A stretch of DNA of 64,000 nt, taken from the NCBI GenBank assembly GCA_025936115.1, contig JAICTZ010000018.1:85346-149345 (forward strand), written 5' to 3'. Each line of letters opens with the position of its first letter. The first letter of the stretch is position 1. The translations under genes were made by a program, and so were the position numbers. Source of the DNA: Polyangiaceae bacterium. Lineage in GTDB: Bacteria > Myxococcota_A > Polyangia > Polyangiales > Polyangiaceae. Below, one piece after another: positions 32,407-40,915 of this stretch. Under the pieces are notes generated by a model. It was not told the origin of the DNA. It searched no databases and was given only the letters and a program-made list of their open reading frames with translations.

Positions 32407-33243
32407 ATGAGAACTTCATTCGTCGCGCTTTCATTGGTCTCGCTCACGGCCCTCGCGTGCGCGAGCACTGGACCTACACCCGAGCTACTCGACGCACGGC
32501 GCGCGTATGAAACGGCGCGCGTCGCACCTGAGGCCCGCTACGCGCCCGAGCGTGTGCTCGAGGCGAAACGGGCGCTCGAACGTGCAGAATACGCCCACGC
32601 GAATGAGCCCGGCTCGTTCCAGGAGAAGAGCCTCGCGTACATCGCCGGGCGACGCGCCGAGCTCGCCGTCGTCTACGGTCAGTACGAGGCCGACCGCCGG
32701 GTACGCTGGACGGCCGATGCGCAATACAAGGCACGCGAGGACGTGCTGCGCCGCGAGGCCGAGAAAAACGCCGCCGAGACGCGCCGCGTGCTCGAGGGCA
32801 CGCGCGCGACGCTCGGTACGGTGCAGGGCAACTTCGGCGACGAGCAGCAGCAGGGACGCCAGGACGCACCAAGCGCGGAGAGTGCTCGCCGCACCGTGAT
32901 CACCCTCGACGGCTCGGCGCTGTTCGTCGCGAACAAATCGGAGCTCGTGCCGAGCGGCCGCCAGAAGCTCGACCAAGTGGCGAAGACTCTGAAGGACGGG
33001 ACCGACGAGATCTCCGTGCTCGGCCATACGGACGCAGAGGGCGACGGCGAGACGAACCGCCGCCTGTCGCAGGAACGGGCGGACGCCGTACGCGCTTACC
33101 TGGTCGAGCGTGGCGTCGCGCCCGATCGCATCAAGGCGGTCGGCAGAGGCGAGACCGAGCCCATCGTCGCGAACGCCAGCCCCGAAGGTCGCGCCGGCAA
33201 CCGTCGCATCGAGATCGTGGTCGAGAAGAGGCAAGCCCCATGA
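32407..33243 (+). CDS. OmpA-family lipoprotein with N-terminal DUF4398 domain
   Basis: A 278-residue outer-membrane lipoprotein. Signal MRTSFVALSLVSLTALACAS gives Cys18. Residues about 25-100 form a second DUF4398-type helical domain, then a coiled-coil-like charged stretch (about 105-150), and a C-terminal OmpA peptidoglycan-binding domain (about 160-278) with SALFVANKSELVPSGRQKL, VLGHTDAEGDGETNRRLSQE and GRGETEPIVANASPEGRAGNRRIEI in short pieces; the conserved Asp (HTDAEG) and Arg (NRR) that bind diaminopimelate are present. It should tether the outer membrane to the wall. It sits 26 bases after the first lipoprotein and overlaps the kinase gene by 4 bases. Confidence 0.92.
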   Translation: MRTSFVALSLVSLTALACASTGPTPELLDARRAYETARVAPEARYAPERVLEAKRALERAEYAHANEPGSFQEKSLAYIAGRRAELAVVYGQYEADRRVRWTADAQYKAREDVLRREAEKNAAETRRVLEGTRATLGTVQGNFGDEQQQGRQDAPSAESARRTVITLDGSALFVANKSELVPSGRQKLDQVAKTLKDGTDEISVLGHTDAEGDGETNRRLSQERADAVRAYLVERGVAPDRIKAVGRGETEPIVANASPEGRAGNRRIEIVVEKRQAP

Positions 33244-34541
33244 CCGCGCTCGCCGAAAACGATCCGCTGCGCGACCTGCCGCGGCCCGACACCATCATCG
33301 GCCGGCGCTTCCGCCTCGGGGGCGCAATCGGGCAAGGAGGCATGAGCGCGGTGTTCAGCGCCCGCGACCAGCGTCTCGAGCGCGAGGTCGCTTTCAAAAT
33401 CCTGACGCCCGAGCTCGCGTGTTCGCGCGAGATCGTGACACGTTTCGTCAACGAGGCGCGGACGCTCGCGCGGCTCGACTGTCCCCACATCGTACGCGTG
33501 CTCGACGCCGGTGTGACGAGCGAGCCGGACATGGCGTCGCTGCCGTACATGGTGCTCGAGCTCCTGCACGGCGAGGATCTCAGGACGCAATGCGAGCGCG
33601 GTCCGCTCGACGTGGAACGCGCGCTCGGCTTCGTGCTCCAGGCGTGCGAAGGCCTCGCGGCCGCCCATGCCGAGGGCGTGGTTCATCGCGACCTGAAGCC
33701 GGAGAATCTTTTTCTGTGCGCGCAGCCGGACGGTACCGAGGTCGTGAAGATTTTGGATTTCGGCATCGCGCGCTCGCTTGCCGCGCCCTCGTCGCTCACG
33801 TTGAGCGGGGAAGGCATGGGCTCCCCTGGGTACATGTCTCCCGAGCAACTTCGTGACGCGAGCGCCGCCGACGAACGCAGCGACATCTGGTCGCTCGGCG
33901 TCGTTCTTTACGAGCTCTTGGCGGGCGTGCCGCCCTTTCAGGCGGCGACCCCGTTCGATCTCTGCGCCCACATCCTCGCCGGTAAGCGCGAGCGGCTCGA
34001 GCAACAGCGGCCCGAGCTCCCGCCCGGACTCGTGGCCGTGGTCGACCGCTGCCTGGAGGTCGAGCCGGAGCGGCGCTACCAAAGCGTGGTCGAGCTCGCG
34101 TCCGCGCTGGCGCCGTTCGTCTCCGGCGGCGCACAGGCGCTCGCGCGCATTCGGCACCGTCTGCTCGGGCGCGATAGCGGTGAAGTGCCGGCGCTTCCGC
34201 GACCCGTCGTCGACGCGCAAGCCCCCACCGAGCCCGTGATCCACGAAGACGAGGCGGTGCTTCCGCTTCCGCTTCCGTTTCCACTCTCCCTGTCGCGTTC
34301 GCGAAGGCGTCATCGCGTTGCACAGGCGCTCGCTGGTCTGTCGCTGATCGCGATGCTCGCGTTGCTCTCGCACGTGTTCGGGGTCGGCAGCGCCACCCCG
34401 CGCTTGGACGAGGCACAGAGCTCGGTGCTCAAGCTGAGCGAACGCATGAGCGCGGCGGCGCACGATTTTCTGGGGACCGGAGCGCGCACGCCCGAAGCGG
34501 CGCCGCTTCCGGCGCAGGGGCAGGAAGGATCACACCGATGA
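33240..34541 (+). CDS. Eukaryote-like Ser/Thr protein kinase with C-terminal membrane helix
   Basis: A 433-residue kinase. Gly-rich loop IGQGGMSAVF (30-39), catalytic Lys53 (VAFKIL), HRDLKPEN with Asp151, DFG at 173-175 (ILDFGIARS), APE-type segment as SPGYMSPEQL, and DIWSLGVVLYELL. All residues for activity are present. After the kinase domain (to about 280) come a Pro-rich linker and one membrane helix at about 355-375 with only some 60 residues outside. Start ATG overlaps the OmpA-lipoprotein stop; its TGA overlaps the next ATG. Its link with two wall-associated lipoproteins suggests envelope sensing or control, by inference only. Confidence 0.94.
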   Translation: MTALAENDPLRDLPRPDTIIGRRFRLGGAIGQGGMSAVFSARDQRLEREVAFKILTPELACSREIVTRFVNEARTLARLDCPHIVRVLDAGVTSEPDMASLPYMVLELLHGEDLRTQCERGPLDVERALGFVLQACEGLAAAHAEGVVHRDLKPENLFLCAQPDGTEVVKILDFGIARSLAAPSSLTLSGEGMGSPGYMSPEQLRDASAADERSDIWSLGVVLYELLAGVPPFQAATPFDLCAHILAGKRERLEQQRPELPPGLVAVVDRCLEVEPERRYQSVVELASALAPFVSGGAQALARIRHRLLGRDSGEVPALPRPVVDAQAPTEPVIHEDEAVLPLPLPFPLSLSRSRRRHRVAQALAGLSLIAMLALLSHVFGVGSATPRLDEAQSSVLKLSERMSAAAHDFLGTGARTPEAAPLPAQGQEGSHR

Positions 34542-35014
34542 GCTATCACCATCCGATGCCGAGCGAGCCCGGCACGAAGAGCGACGCGCCGAATCTGCAG
34601 GTACTGAAGGACCTCTGCAAAGAAGAGATCGCCGCAACGCGTACTTACGAGAAGGCGTTGAGCCTACCCGTGCTCGCCCGCCATTCAGGCGTGCTCGAAC
34701 GCTGCTATGCCTCGCATCACCATCGCGCCGCCGAGCTCGGCCGGCGCATCACGACGCTCGGCGCGGAGCCGCCGAGCGCCCCGGGAGTTTGGGGTTCCCT
34801 CATTCCCACGCTCGCGACGGCTGCAGCCGCGATGAGCGAAAAGCTCGCGCTTGCGTTGCTCGAGGAATCCGAAGAGCGCGGCGTTCGGCGCTATCGCGAC
34901 CAGCTGCAAGAGCTCGACCCCGTCAATCGGGCATTCTTGATCGAACGCATCGTGCCGGCGCAAGATGCGTCGCACGCTGCCATCAGTGAACTCAAACAGA
35001 CGGTCTCGGTATAA
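34538..35014 (+). CDS. DUF2383 (PA2169-like) four-helix protein
   Basis: A 158-residue cytosolic helical protein. The first helix pair (LQVLKDLCKEEIAATRTYEKAL; CYASHHHRAAELGRRITTLG, in parts) and later ALALLEESEERGVRRYRDQLQ match the ferritin-like DUF2383 architecture: helices with Glu and His that may bind metal (Glu29, Glu37, His63, Glu66 are candidates). Function unknown in this family. It overlaps the kinase gene by 4 bases and is 2 bases before the response regulator. Confidence 0.75.
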   Translation: MSYHHPMPSEPGTKSDAPNLQVLKDLCKEEIAATRTYEKALSLPVLARHSGVLERCYASHHHRAAELGRRITTLGAEPPSAPGVWGSLIPTLATAAAAMSEKLALALLEESEERGVRRYRDQLQELDPVNRAFLIERIVPAQDASHAAISELKQTVSV

Positions 35015-35016
35015 CC

Positions 35017-35535
35017 ATGGCAATCGGGGTGGCGGAAATGCACTCTAGTTTCGAGCGCAGGCTGGCATCGCCTGCGGGATCTTCCGAAGACTCGCCGCAC
35101 AGCGGAATGCGCGAGGCTACGGGCACCGACGCGGCGCACTGCCTCGACGGCGTGAACGTGCTCGTCGTCGAGGACGAGCCGGACGCGCGCGAAGTCGTGG
35201 GTGCGCTGCTCGAAGCGCGCGGTGCCCGAGTTCTGCTCACCGCTTCGGTCGCGGAGGCGACCGAGAGCCTCGCGCAGAGCAGACCGGACGTGATCGTGAG
35301 CGACATCGGCATGCCCGACGTGGATGGCTTCGAGTTCGCACGACGCCTGCGCAAGCTGTCGCCAGAGCGAGGAGGCGACACGCCGATCGTGGCGCTCACG
35401 GCCTACACGTCGGCACAGGACCGACTGCGTACGTTCGAGGCGGGCTACGACTGCCACCTCGGCAAGCCCGTGGACATGGACGAGCTCGTGCGAGTGCTCG
35501 AGCGGCTTTCGAAACACCGCTCGCGGGCGTCGTGA
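35017..35535 (+). CDS. Single-domain response regulator
   Basis: A 172-residue protein with a 45-residue disordered N-terminus and one receiver domain: acidic pair Glu52-Asp53 (VVEDEPD), phosphoacceptor Asp96 (VIVSDIGMPDVDG), Thr/Ser region ALTAYTS, and Lys (HLGKPV, about residue 149). No output domain. The receiver closely resembles the receiver at the end of the convergent hybrid kinase (35548-38844): both have PDVIVSDIGMP, PERGG and VALTAY. An alternative ATG at 35038 has a better upstream GGCGGAA. Last gene of the lipoprotein/kinase operon; 12 bases separate it from the kinase stop on the other strand. Confidence 0.9.
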   Translation: MAIGVAEMHSSFERRLASPAGSSEDSPHSGMREATGTDAAHCLDGVNVLVVEDEPDAREVVGALLEARGARVLLTASVAEATESLAQSRPDVIVSDIGMPDVDGFEFARRLRKLSPERGGDTPIVALTAYTSAQDRLRTFEAGYDCHLGKPVDMDELVRVLERLSKHRSRAS

Positions 35536-35547
35536 GCCCGAGCGGCC

Positions 35548-38500
35548 TCAACGGCTCTCCACCGTCAGGCCGCCGAGGTTGGCGACGACGTTGGCAAGTT
35601 GCGCCGGCTCGATGGGTTTCGCGAGATGCAGCTGGTATCCAGCCGCAAAGGCGCGCTGCGCGTCCTCGTCCCGCGCGTAAGCCGTGAGCGCGACGGCCGG
35701 CGTCCGCCCCCCGCGCTCGGGCGGCAACGCTCGGATCTTTCGGATCAGGGAGTAGCCGTCCTCGCCGGGCATACCGATGTCGCTCACGATGACGTCAGGC
35801 TTGATCGAGCGGAGCTTTTCGAGCGCTACTTCAGCCGACGGCGCCGGATGAACCTTGGCGCCGTGCCGAGTGAGCACTTCGGTCACGAGCGCGAGCGCGT
35901 CTTCCTCGTCATCGACCACGAGTAAGCAGAGTCCGTCGAGCCGTCGCGTGCCGAGCTCGCGTGCCGTAGCGGCCGCGGCCGAACCGGGACGCAGGGGTTG
36001 GCTGATCGCGACGCTCTCGGCGCGCAGCGGCAGCTCGACGACGAACGTCGCGCCACGACCGGGCCCTTCGCTCCGGGCGGAAACGCTGCCCCCGTGCGCC
36101 GTCACGAGCTGCTTCACGATCGCGAGCCCGAGCCCGAGCCCGCCGTGCCGCCGCGTCGTCGACGTGTCTGCCTGCAGGAACGGCTCGAAGACATAGGGCA
36201 GGGACTCCTTGCGGATGCCTTCCCCGCTGTCGCTCACTTCGAGGCGGACGTCCGAGCCCGCGAGTGAAGCCCGGAGCTCGATCTGGCCGCCTTTGGGCGT
36301 GAACTTCACGGCGTTCGAGAGCAGGTTCCAGACGACCTGCTGGATGCGCTGAGCATCGGCGAGGATCGTGAGCGGCTCGGGCGGGACATGCGTCCGGATG
36401 ACGATGCCTTTTGCTTCGGCGGCGGGCATCACGGTTTCGACCGACGCGCTCACGACCTCGCCTACCGTCGTGGGCGCGAGAGCGAGCGCGAGCTTGCCGC
36501 TGATGATGCGGGAAACGTCGAGCACGTCTTCGATGAGCTTGGCTTGAGCGCGAGCGTTGCGCTCGATGACGGTGAGCCCGCGCTCGAGCGCATTGGCGCC
36601 GCTGCGTCCTCGCAACATCACCGTCCAACCGAGGATCGCGTTCAGCGGCGTGCGGAGCTCGTGCGACACCATGGCCAAAAATTCGTCCTTGGCGCGGCTC
36701 GCCACCTCCGCTTCCGCTCTGAGTCTGCGCTCCTCGGCACGCGACTCTTCGATTTGGCGGAGCGCGAGCGCGTTCTCGATCGCCATGGCGGCCCGCCGCG
36801 CGAAATCCTCGGCGAAGGCGAGATCTTCTTCGTCGTACGAGCGGTTCGACTCGGCGTAGACGAACGTCATCGCTCCGAGCGTGCGGCCGCGCGAGCGCAG
36901 CGGCACGACCATGGCCGACCGCAGCCCGAGCTCGTGGATGAGCCTGCGGTGCTCGTCGTTTTGCGCCGCCTGTTCGAGCAGCTCTCTCGGGATCTTCGAG
37001 TAGAGCTCGGAGCGGCCCGTGCGGATCACCTCCGGCGCACCGGTCCGCGCTTCGGGGTCAGGCGGATACTTACGGCCGAGCTCCTGCGCGAACTCGAGCT
37101 TCTGCGGATCGCTATGCGCGACGGCCGCTTGATAGGGCGCCTTGCTGCCAGGTTCCAGGATATTGACGGCGCACCAGTCTGCGATCGCGGGCACCGCCAA
37201 GCGCGCGACGGTCCCGAGCGTCGCTTGATAGTCGAGCGATGCCACGAGCGCCTCGCCTGCCTTGCTCAAGAACTCCTTGCGCGCGCGATCCGCCTTGTCG
37301 CGCGACACGTCGCGAAACACCATCACGACGCCGATGAGCTCGCCGTGCTCGTTCCTGATCGGTGCGCCGCTGTCGTCGATCGGCAGCTCCGTGCCGCGAC
37401 GCGAGCGCAAGATCGTGTGGTTGGCGAGCCCGACGATCGCCCCTTCGCGCAAGACGCGCGCCACGGGGCTCTCGACGGGGCCCCGCGTTCGCTCTGAAAA
37501 GATTTGAAAAACCTCGTCGAGAGCCTTGCCGCGCGCTTCCGGCTCGGGCCAGCCCGTGAGCGCCTCGGCGATGGGGTTCATGAACGTGACGACGCCGCTC
37601 GGATCGGTCGCGATCACCGCATCCCCGATGCTCCGGAGCGTCGTCGTGAACCAGCGCCGTGCTTCCTCCTCGCTTTCGAGCCGCCGCGCGCGGAGCAGCG
37701 CCTGAGCGCAGTGCTTGCCGAGCGTATCGGCGAGCAGTTTGTCGTCGTCCGAGAAGCGACGCTCGCGGTAGAAGCCCATACCGAGCAAACCGACCGGGCG
37801 CTTCTCGACGATGAGCGGCATGCTCCAGAACGCCCGGGCGCGCGGTCCTTCGGAAGGTAAGTGCTTGACCTTCGGAAACAGCCGCTCGTAATCGGCGTCC
37901 CTTTCCGCCCAGACGGCCTCGCCGCTCTCGAGCGTGCGGAAGGCTTCGGGATTGCCCCCGCTGTTCGAGATTTCACGAATGCGCTCGAGCACACCCGGCG
38001 CCACGCCGCGGTCGCCGACGAGCTCGAGCGTCCGCCCACTTTCGTCGAGCAAGTACAGGGTACATACGTTCGCTTCGAAGGCCGCCATCCCCACATCGAC
38101 CACGGCATGCCCGACTTCGGGAACGTTTCGAGCTTCGGAGAGCATACCCGCTACGTCGGACAGCGCCTGGAGTCGGTTCCGCGCTTCGCTCGCCGCGCGT
38201 CGCAGCAGTCCCTCGCGGCGCGCACGCGAAGTCCACACGGCGATGAGCAGCGCGAAGGCGCTCACCCCCAGCGCAGAGCCGCCCGAAAACGCCGTCAGAA
38301 CCCGCCGCCGCGCTTGCGCGCTACGCATCACGAGCAAGCGAGCTTCGTGCGCTTGCATGGCGTCGCAGGCGAGCTCGAAGCGGCTGCTCGCTCGGTTGTA
38401 GTCCGCCTCGCTCGCGAGCAGGCGATCCATGGCCTCCCGCTGGTGTCCAGCCTTCGTGAGCGCCACGAGCTCCCGGTACGGCTCGACGGCGGTTTCCGCG

Positions 38501-38844
38501 TCGCGCGCCGCGCCCGTGAGCGCGGCCGTCTGCTCCGCGCTGTCGGCGGTCATGGCGCGCAGCTGCTCGTGCGTGGAGGCTTGGCTCGCCATGGCGCGCG
38601 AAAACTCCTCGAAGTCCGCGGGCTGACCAGAATCGACGTAACGTCGTGCAGCGGTTTCGGAGGAACGTACCGCGACGGACCAGTGGCTCAAAGCCCGTTG
38701 GATCTCGAGCGTGTGATCGATCCACCCGGCGGCCGACCAGTACGCGCTCGTCGCCGCAGCAAAGAACGCAACAATGGCCACGAGCCCGGCCGTGGCGAGG
38801 ACGAGCTCAGGCTGTCTGCGAGCGGGCGCGGCCGCGGGACCCAA
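35548..38844 (-). CDS. Hybrid sensor histidine kinase (CHASE3-GAF-PAS-GAF-HisKA-HATPase-REC)
   Basis: A 1098-residue membrane kinase. Two membrane helices (about 15-38 and 185-205) flank a helical CHASE3-like sensor (SSETAARRYVDSGQPADFEEF). Then a GAF domain (about 230-390), a PAS domain (about 395-515, VIATDPSGVVTFMNPIAEAL), a second GAF (about 535-690), a HisKA with MVSHELRTPLNAILGW (His near 726), HATPase with NAVKFTPKGG, SDSGEGIRKESLPYVFEPF and GGLGLGLAIVK, and a receiver at 968-1090 (LLVVDDEEDALA; VSDIGMPGEDG; LAKPIE). All residues for autophosphorylation and internal transfer are present. Signal unknown. It converges on the response regulator at 35535, whose receiver is similar. Confidence 0.93.
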   Translation of the reverse strand: MGPAAAPARRQPELVLATAGLVAIVAFFAAATSAYWSAAGWIDHTLEIQRALSHWSVAVRSSETAARRYVDSGQPADFEEFSRAMASQASTHEQLRAMTADSAEQTAALTGAARDAETAVEPYRELVALTKAGHQREAMDRLLASEADYNRASSRFELACDAMQAHEARLLVMRSAQARRRVLTAFSGGSALGVSAFALLIAVWTSRARREGLLRRAASEARNRLQALSDVAGMLSEARNVPEVGHAVVDVGMAAFEANVCTLYLLDESGRTLELVGDRGVAPGVLERIREISNSGGNPEAFRTLESGEAVWAERDADYERLFPKVKHLPSEGPRARAFWSMPLIVEKRPVGLLGMGFYRERRFSDDDKLLADTLGKHCAQALLRARRLESEEEARRWFTTTLRSIGDAVIATDPSGVVTFMNPIAEALTGWPEPEARGKALDEVFQIFSERTRGPVESPVARVLREGAIVGLANHTILRSRRGTELPIDDSGAPIRNEHGELIGVVMVFRDVSRDKADRARKEFLSKAGEALVASLDYQATLGTVARLAVPAIADWCAVNILEPGSKAPYQAAVAHSDPQKLEFAQELGRKYPPDPEARTGAPEVIRTGRSELYSKIPRELLEQAAQNDEHRRLIHELGLRSAMVVPLRSRGRTLGAMTFVYAESNRSYDEEDLAFAEDFARRAAMAIENALALRQIEESRAEERRLRAEAEVASRAKDEFLAMVSHELRTPLNAILGWTVMLRGRSGANALERGLTVIERNARAQAKLIEDVLDVSRIISGKLALALAPTTVGEVVSASVETVMPAAEAKGIVIRTHVPPEPLTILADAQRIQQVVWNLLSNAVKFTPKGGQIELRASLAGSDVRLEVSDSGEGIRKESLPYVFEPFLQADTSTTRRHGGLGLGLAIVKQLVTAHGGSVSARSEGPGRGATFVVELPLRAESVAISQPLRPGSAAAATARELGTRRLDGLCLLVVDDEEDALALVTEVLTRHGAKVHPAPSAEVALEKLRSIKPDVIVSDIGMPGEDGYSLIRKIRALPPERGGRTPAVALTAYARDEDAQRAFAAGYQLHLAKPIEPAQLANVVANLGGLTVESR

Positions 38845-38958
38845 GCGTATCGATTTCTCTCATCCGCGCGGTTGACGCAAGTCACCAGTCAAGTTTTGTA
38901 CGCCGGAGCGCGTGTCGTGGCGGAATGACACGCGCTCACCGGACCTCATTCGGCGGGT

Positions 38959-39438
38959 TCACGAATAGGTCGTCGCTTCGACTCGTCCGCGGCGGCGACC
39001 CGGCTGCCGCCGATTCTTCGTGACCAAAGCGTCGACGCTCAAGGGGCCGGCACCCCGGGCCACGAAATACATCGCGATCAAGAGTAGCGTGAGCGGATAT
39101 TCCCAACCGCCATTTTGCGCGAAAAGGCCGTTGTCGCGGTGTACGAAATAGATCGCGGCCGCCATCGTGCAGATGGGACCGAGCGCCGCGAGCGGCGTCA
39201 GTGCTCCGAGTGCGAGACCTAGACCGCCGAAAAACTCGCCCAGAATGGCCAGATAGACCATGAGCGCGGGATTCGGCAGTCCCAGATGCGTGAACGCCGC
39301 GACTGTCCCGTGAACGTCACTGAGCTTCTGCCAGCCGTGTGCCACGAAAATCGCGCCCACGCCGATGCGCAACAGCGTGAGCGCGACGATCGCCGGTTTG
39401 CGATCACTGTCCGTCTCGTACGTATTCAGCGCGCGCAT
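38959..39438 (-). CDS. DoxX family membrane protein
   Basis: A 159-residue protein with four membrane helices. It shows the DoxX features LLRIGVGAIFVAHGWQKL, FTHLGLPNPALMVYLAILGEFFGGLGL (in parts) and GPICTMAAAIYFVHRDNG. Such proteins associate with quinone or thiol oxidation in other organisms; the role here is unknown. The C-terminus is an Arg-rich tail. It lies 15 bases after the DUF1328 gene on the same strand and is probably co-transcribed with it. Confidence 0.85.
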   Translation of the reverse strand: MRALNTYETDSDRKPAIVALTLLRIGVGAIFVAHGWQKLSDVHGTVAAFTHLGLPNPALMVYLAILGEFFGGLGLALGALTPLAALGPICTMAAAIYFVHRDNGLFAQNGGWEYPLTLLLIAMYFVARGAGPLSVDALVTKNRRQPGRRRGRVEATTYS

Positions 39439-39453
39439 GACGGATGCTCCGCA

Positions 39454-39618
39454 TCAGACAGGGGCGCGCCTGCCGAAGAGCAGAGCCACCACCGCGAGCA
39501 CGAGGAACACGAAGAACAGGATCTTCGCGATACCAGCTGCGCCCGCCGCCAGGCCCCAGAAGCCGAACAGGCCGGCCAGGAGCGCGATAATGAAAAACAC
39601 TGCTGCCCAGTACAACAT
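39454..39618 (-). CDS. DUF1328 small membrane protein
   Basis: A 54-residue protein with two membrane helices, MLYWAAVFFIIALLAGLFGF and KILFFVFLVLAVVALLFG, the typical whole of DUF1328 (E. coli YtjA). Family proteins are stress-induced and of unknown role. An AGGAGA site stands 7 bases before the ATG, which decides the start over the longer open frame to 39663. It is upstream of doxX in the same transcript. Confidence 0.85.
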   Translation of the reverse strand: MLYWAAVFFIIALLAGLFGFWGLAAGAAGIAKILFFVFLVLAVVALLFGRRAPV

Positions 39619-39813
39619 GGCTTTCTCCTGTGTCCTTGTCTGGTGGCGTTCCGAACGCCACATGGGACGAGATCACTGCAACCCGCGTGCCGCCCGACGG
39701 CGGAGGGCGGCCAACGCGTCCTCCTCTGTTCTTGGCCCTCGCCCTGGCTCGTAGTGACAGTTTGCCACGCCCGTTGCGGTTGAGTGTCCCCGTGAACGCG
39801 CCGGCGGAGTGGA

Positions 39814-39832
39814 AACGCCCTTTGCGGGCGTT
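39814..39832. repeat. Short hairpin upstream of the TerC/Alx gene
   Basis: A 7-bp perfect inverted repeat (39814-39820 with 39826-39832, 5-base loop) lies 44 bases before the ATG of the TerC-like gene, inside what would be its leader. Several relatives have manganese riboswitches, but I do not see that motif here; the hairpin may be only a terminator or structured leader. Confidence 0.3.
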
Positions 39833-39876
39833 GCCGCAGCGCAGCCGCGGCACGACGAATGCTTAGCGTGGTGTAA

Positions 39877-40857
39877 ATGAGCGATAGTCGCTTGCATACG
39901 ATTGCGACGCCGCTCATGTGGGCGGTGTTCATCGGGCTCGTGCTTTCGCTACTCGCGCTCGATCTGGGCCTGTTCAATCGAAAATCGCGCGAGATCTCGC
40001 CGCTGCGGGCAGCGGTGTGGAGCGGCGTTTGGATTGGACTGTCGGCGGTATTCGGCGCCGTCATCGCTGCGACGCACGGCAGTCACGTCGCGCTCGAATT
40101 CGCTTCGGGTTACGTGCTCGAGAAGTCACTCGCCGTCGACAACCTGTTCGTGATCGCCCTGCTTTTCGCCCACTTTCGCGTGCCTAGGCGTGAACAGCAC
40201 CGCGTGCTTTATTGGGGAATCCTCGGCGCGCTCGTCACGCGCGGAGCCTTCATCGGCCTGGGGACCGCGCTGATCGCGAAGTTCTCGTGGGTGCTCTACG
40301 CGTTCGGGGCGTTGCTCGTCGTCGCCGGGGTCCACGTCGCGCTCAAGCGCGAGGACGGGAACGCCAACGGCGAGGGGCTGATCGTGCGCTTGGTGCGCCG
40401 CGTCGTGCCCATGACGAGCCGCTTCCACAGCTCGGCCTTTTGGGTCGTGGAACGGCGTCGGCTGCTGGCGACGCCGCTCGTGCTCGCCCTCGTGACCATC
40501 GAGGTGAGCGACGTGGTTTTCGCCGTGGATTCGATTCCGGCGGTGTTCGCCGTGACGCGCGATCCGTTCATCGTGTTCACCTCGAACATTTGCGCCGTGC
40601 TCGGCATGCGCTCGCTCTACTTCCTGCTCGCCCACGTGATCGACCGCTTCCAATACTTGAAATACGGTCTCGCCGCCGTGCTGTGTTTCGTGGGTCTGCG
40701 GCTACTTTTCGCCCACGTGATCGAGATCCCCATCCTCGTCTCGCTCGGCGTCATCGTATTTTTCGTTGCAACCTCGATGGTCGCATCCTGGCTCGAGACG
40801 CGGTTTCGCCGTCACGGAGGTCCACCCGTAGCCACGCCACCTCCCGCGGCGCGTTGA
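39877..40857 (+). CDS. alx: TerC/Alx family membrane transporter
   Basis: A 326-residue protein with eight to nine membrane helices. The TerC-family Asp/Glu residues in membrane segments are visible: SLLALDLGLFNRK, EKSLAVDNLFVIALLFAHF (in parts), and VSDVVFAVDSIPAVFAVTRDPF (in parts). The length and the N-terminal ALDLG match Alx/YgjT, a manganese exporter in E. coli, so metal export, probably Mn, is the best inference. Tellurite resistance is an alternative label for the same fold. The aldo/keto reductase follows 58 bases downstream on the same strand. Confidence 0.88.
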   Translation: MSDSRLHTIATPLMWAVFIGLVLSLLALDLGLFNRKSREISPLRAAVWSGVWIGLSAVFGAVIAATHGSHVALEFASGYVLEKSLAVDNLFVIALLFAHFRVPRREQHRVLYWGILGALVTRGAFIGLGTALIAKFSWVLYAFGALLVVAGVHVALKREDGNANGEGLIVRLVRRVVPMTSRFHSSAFWVVERRRLLATPLVLALVTIEVSDVVFAVDSIPAVFAVTRDPFIVFTSNICAVLGMRSLYFLLAHVIDRFQYLKYGLAAVLCFVGLRLLFAHVIEIPILVSLGVIVFFVATSMVASWLETRFRRHGGPPVATPPPAAR

Positions 40858-40915
40858 AGCGCCGAAGCACGTGGATGGTCGGCTCGTGGTATCGTCCGCA
40901 TCCGGCAGAGACATC

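Noticed and set aside
39619..39876. Possible manganese riboswitch before the TerC/Alx gene
   Set aside because: Only a 7-bp hairpin is present; the conserved core words of the yybP-ykoY motif are not seen.
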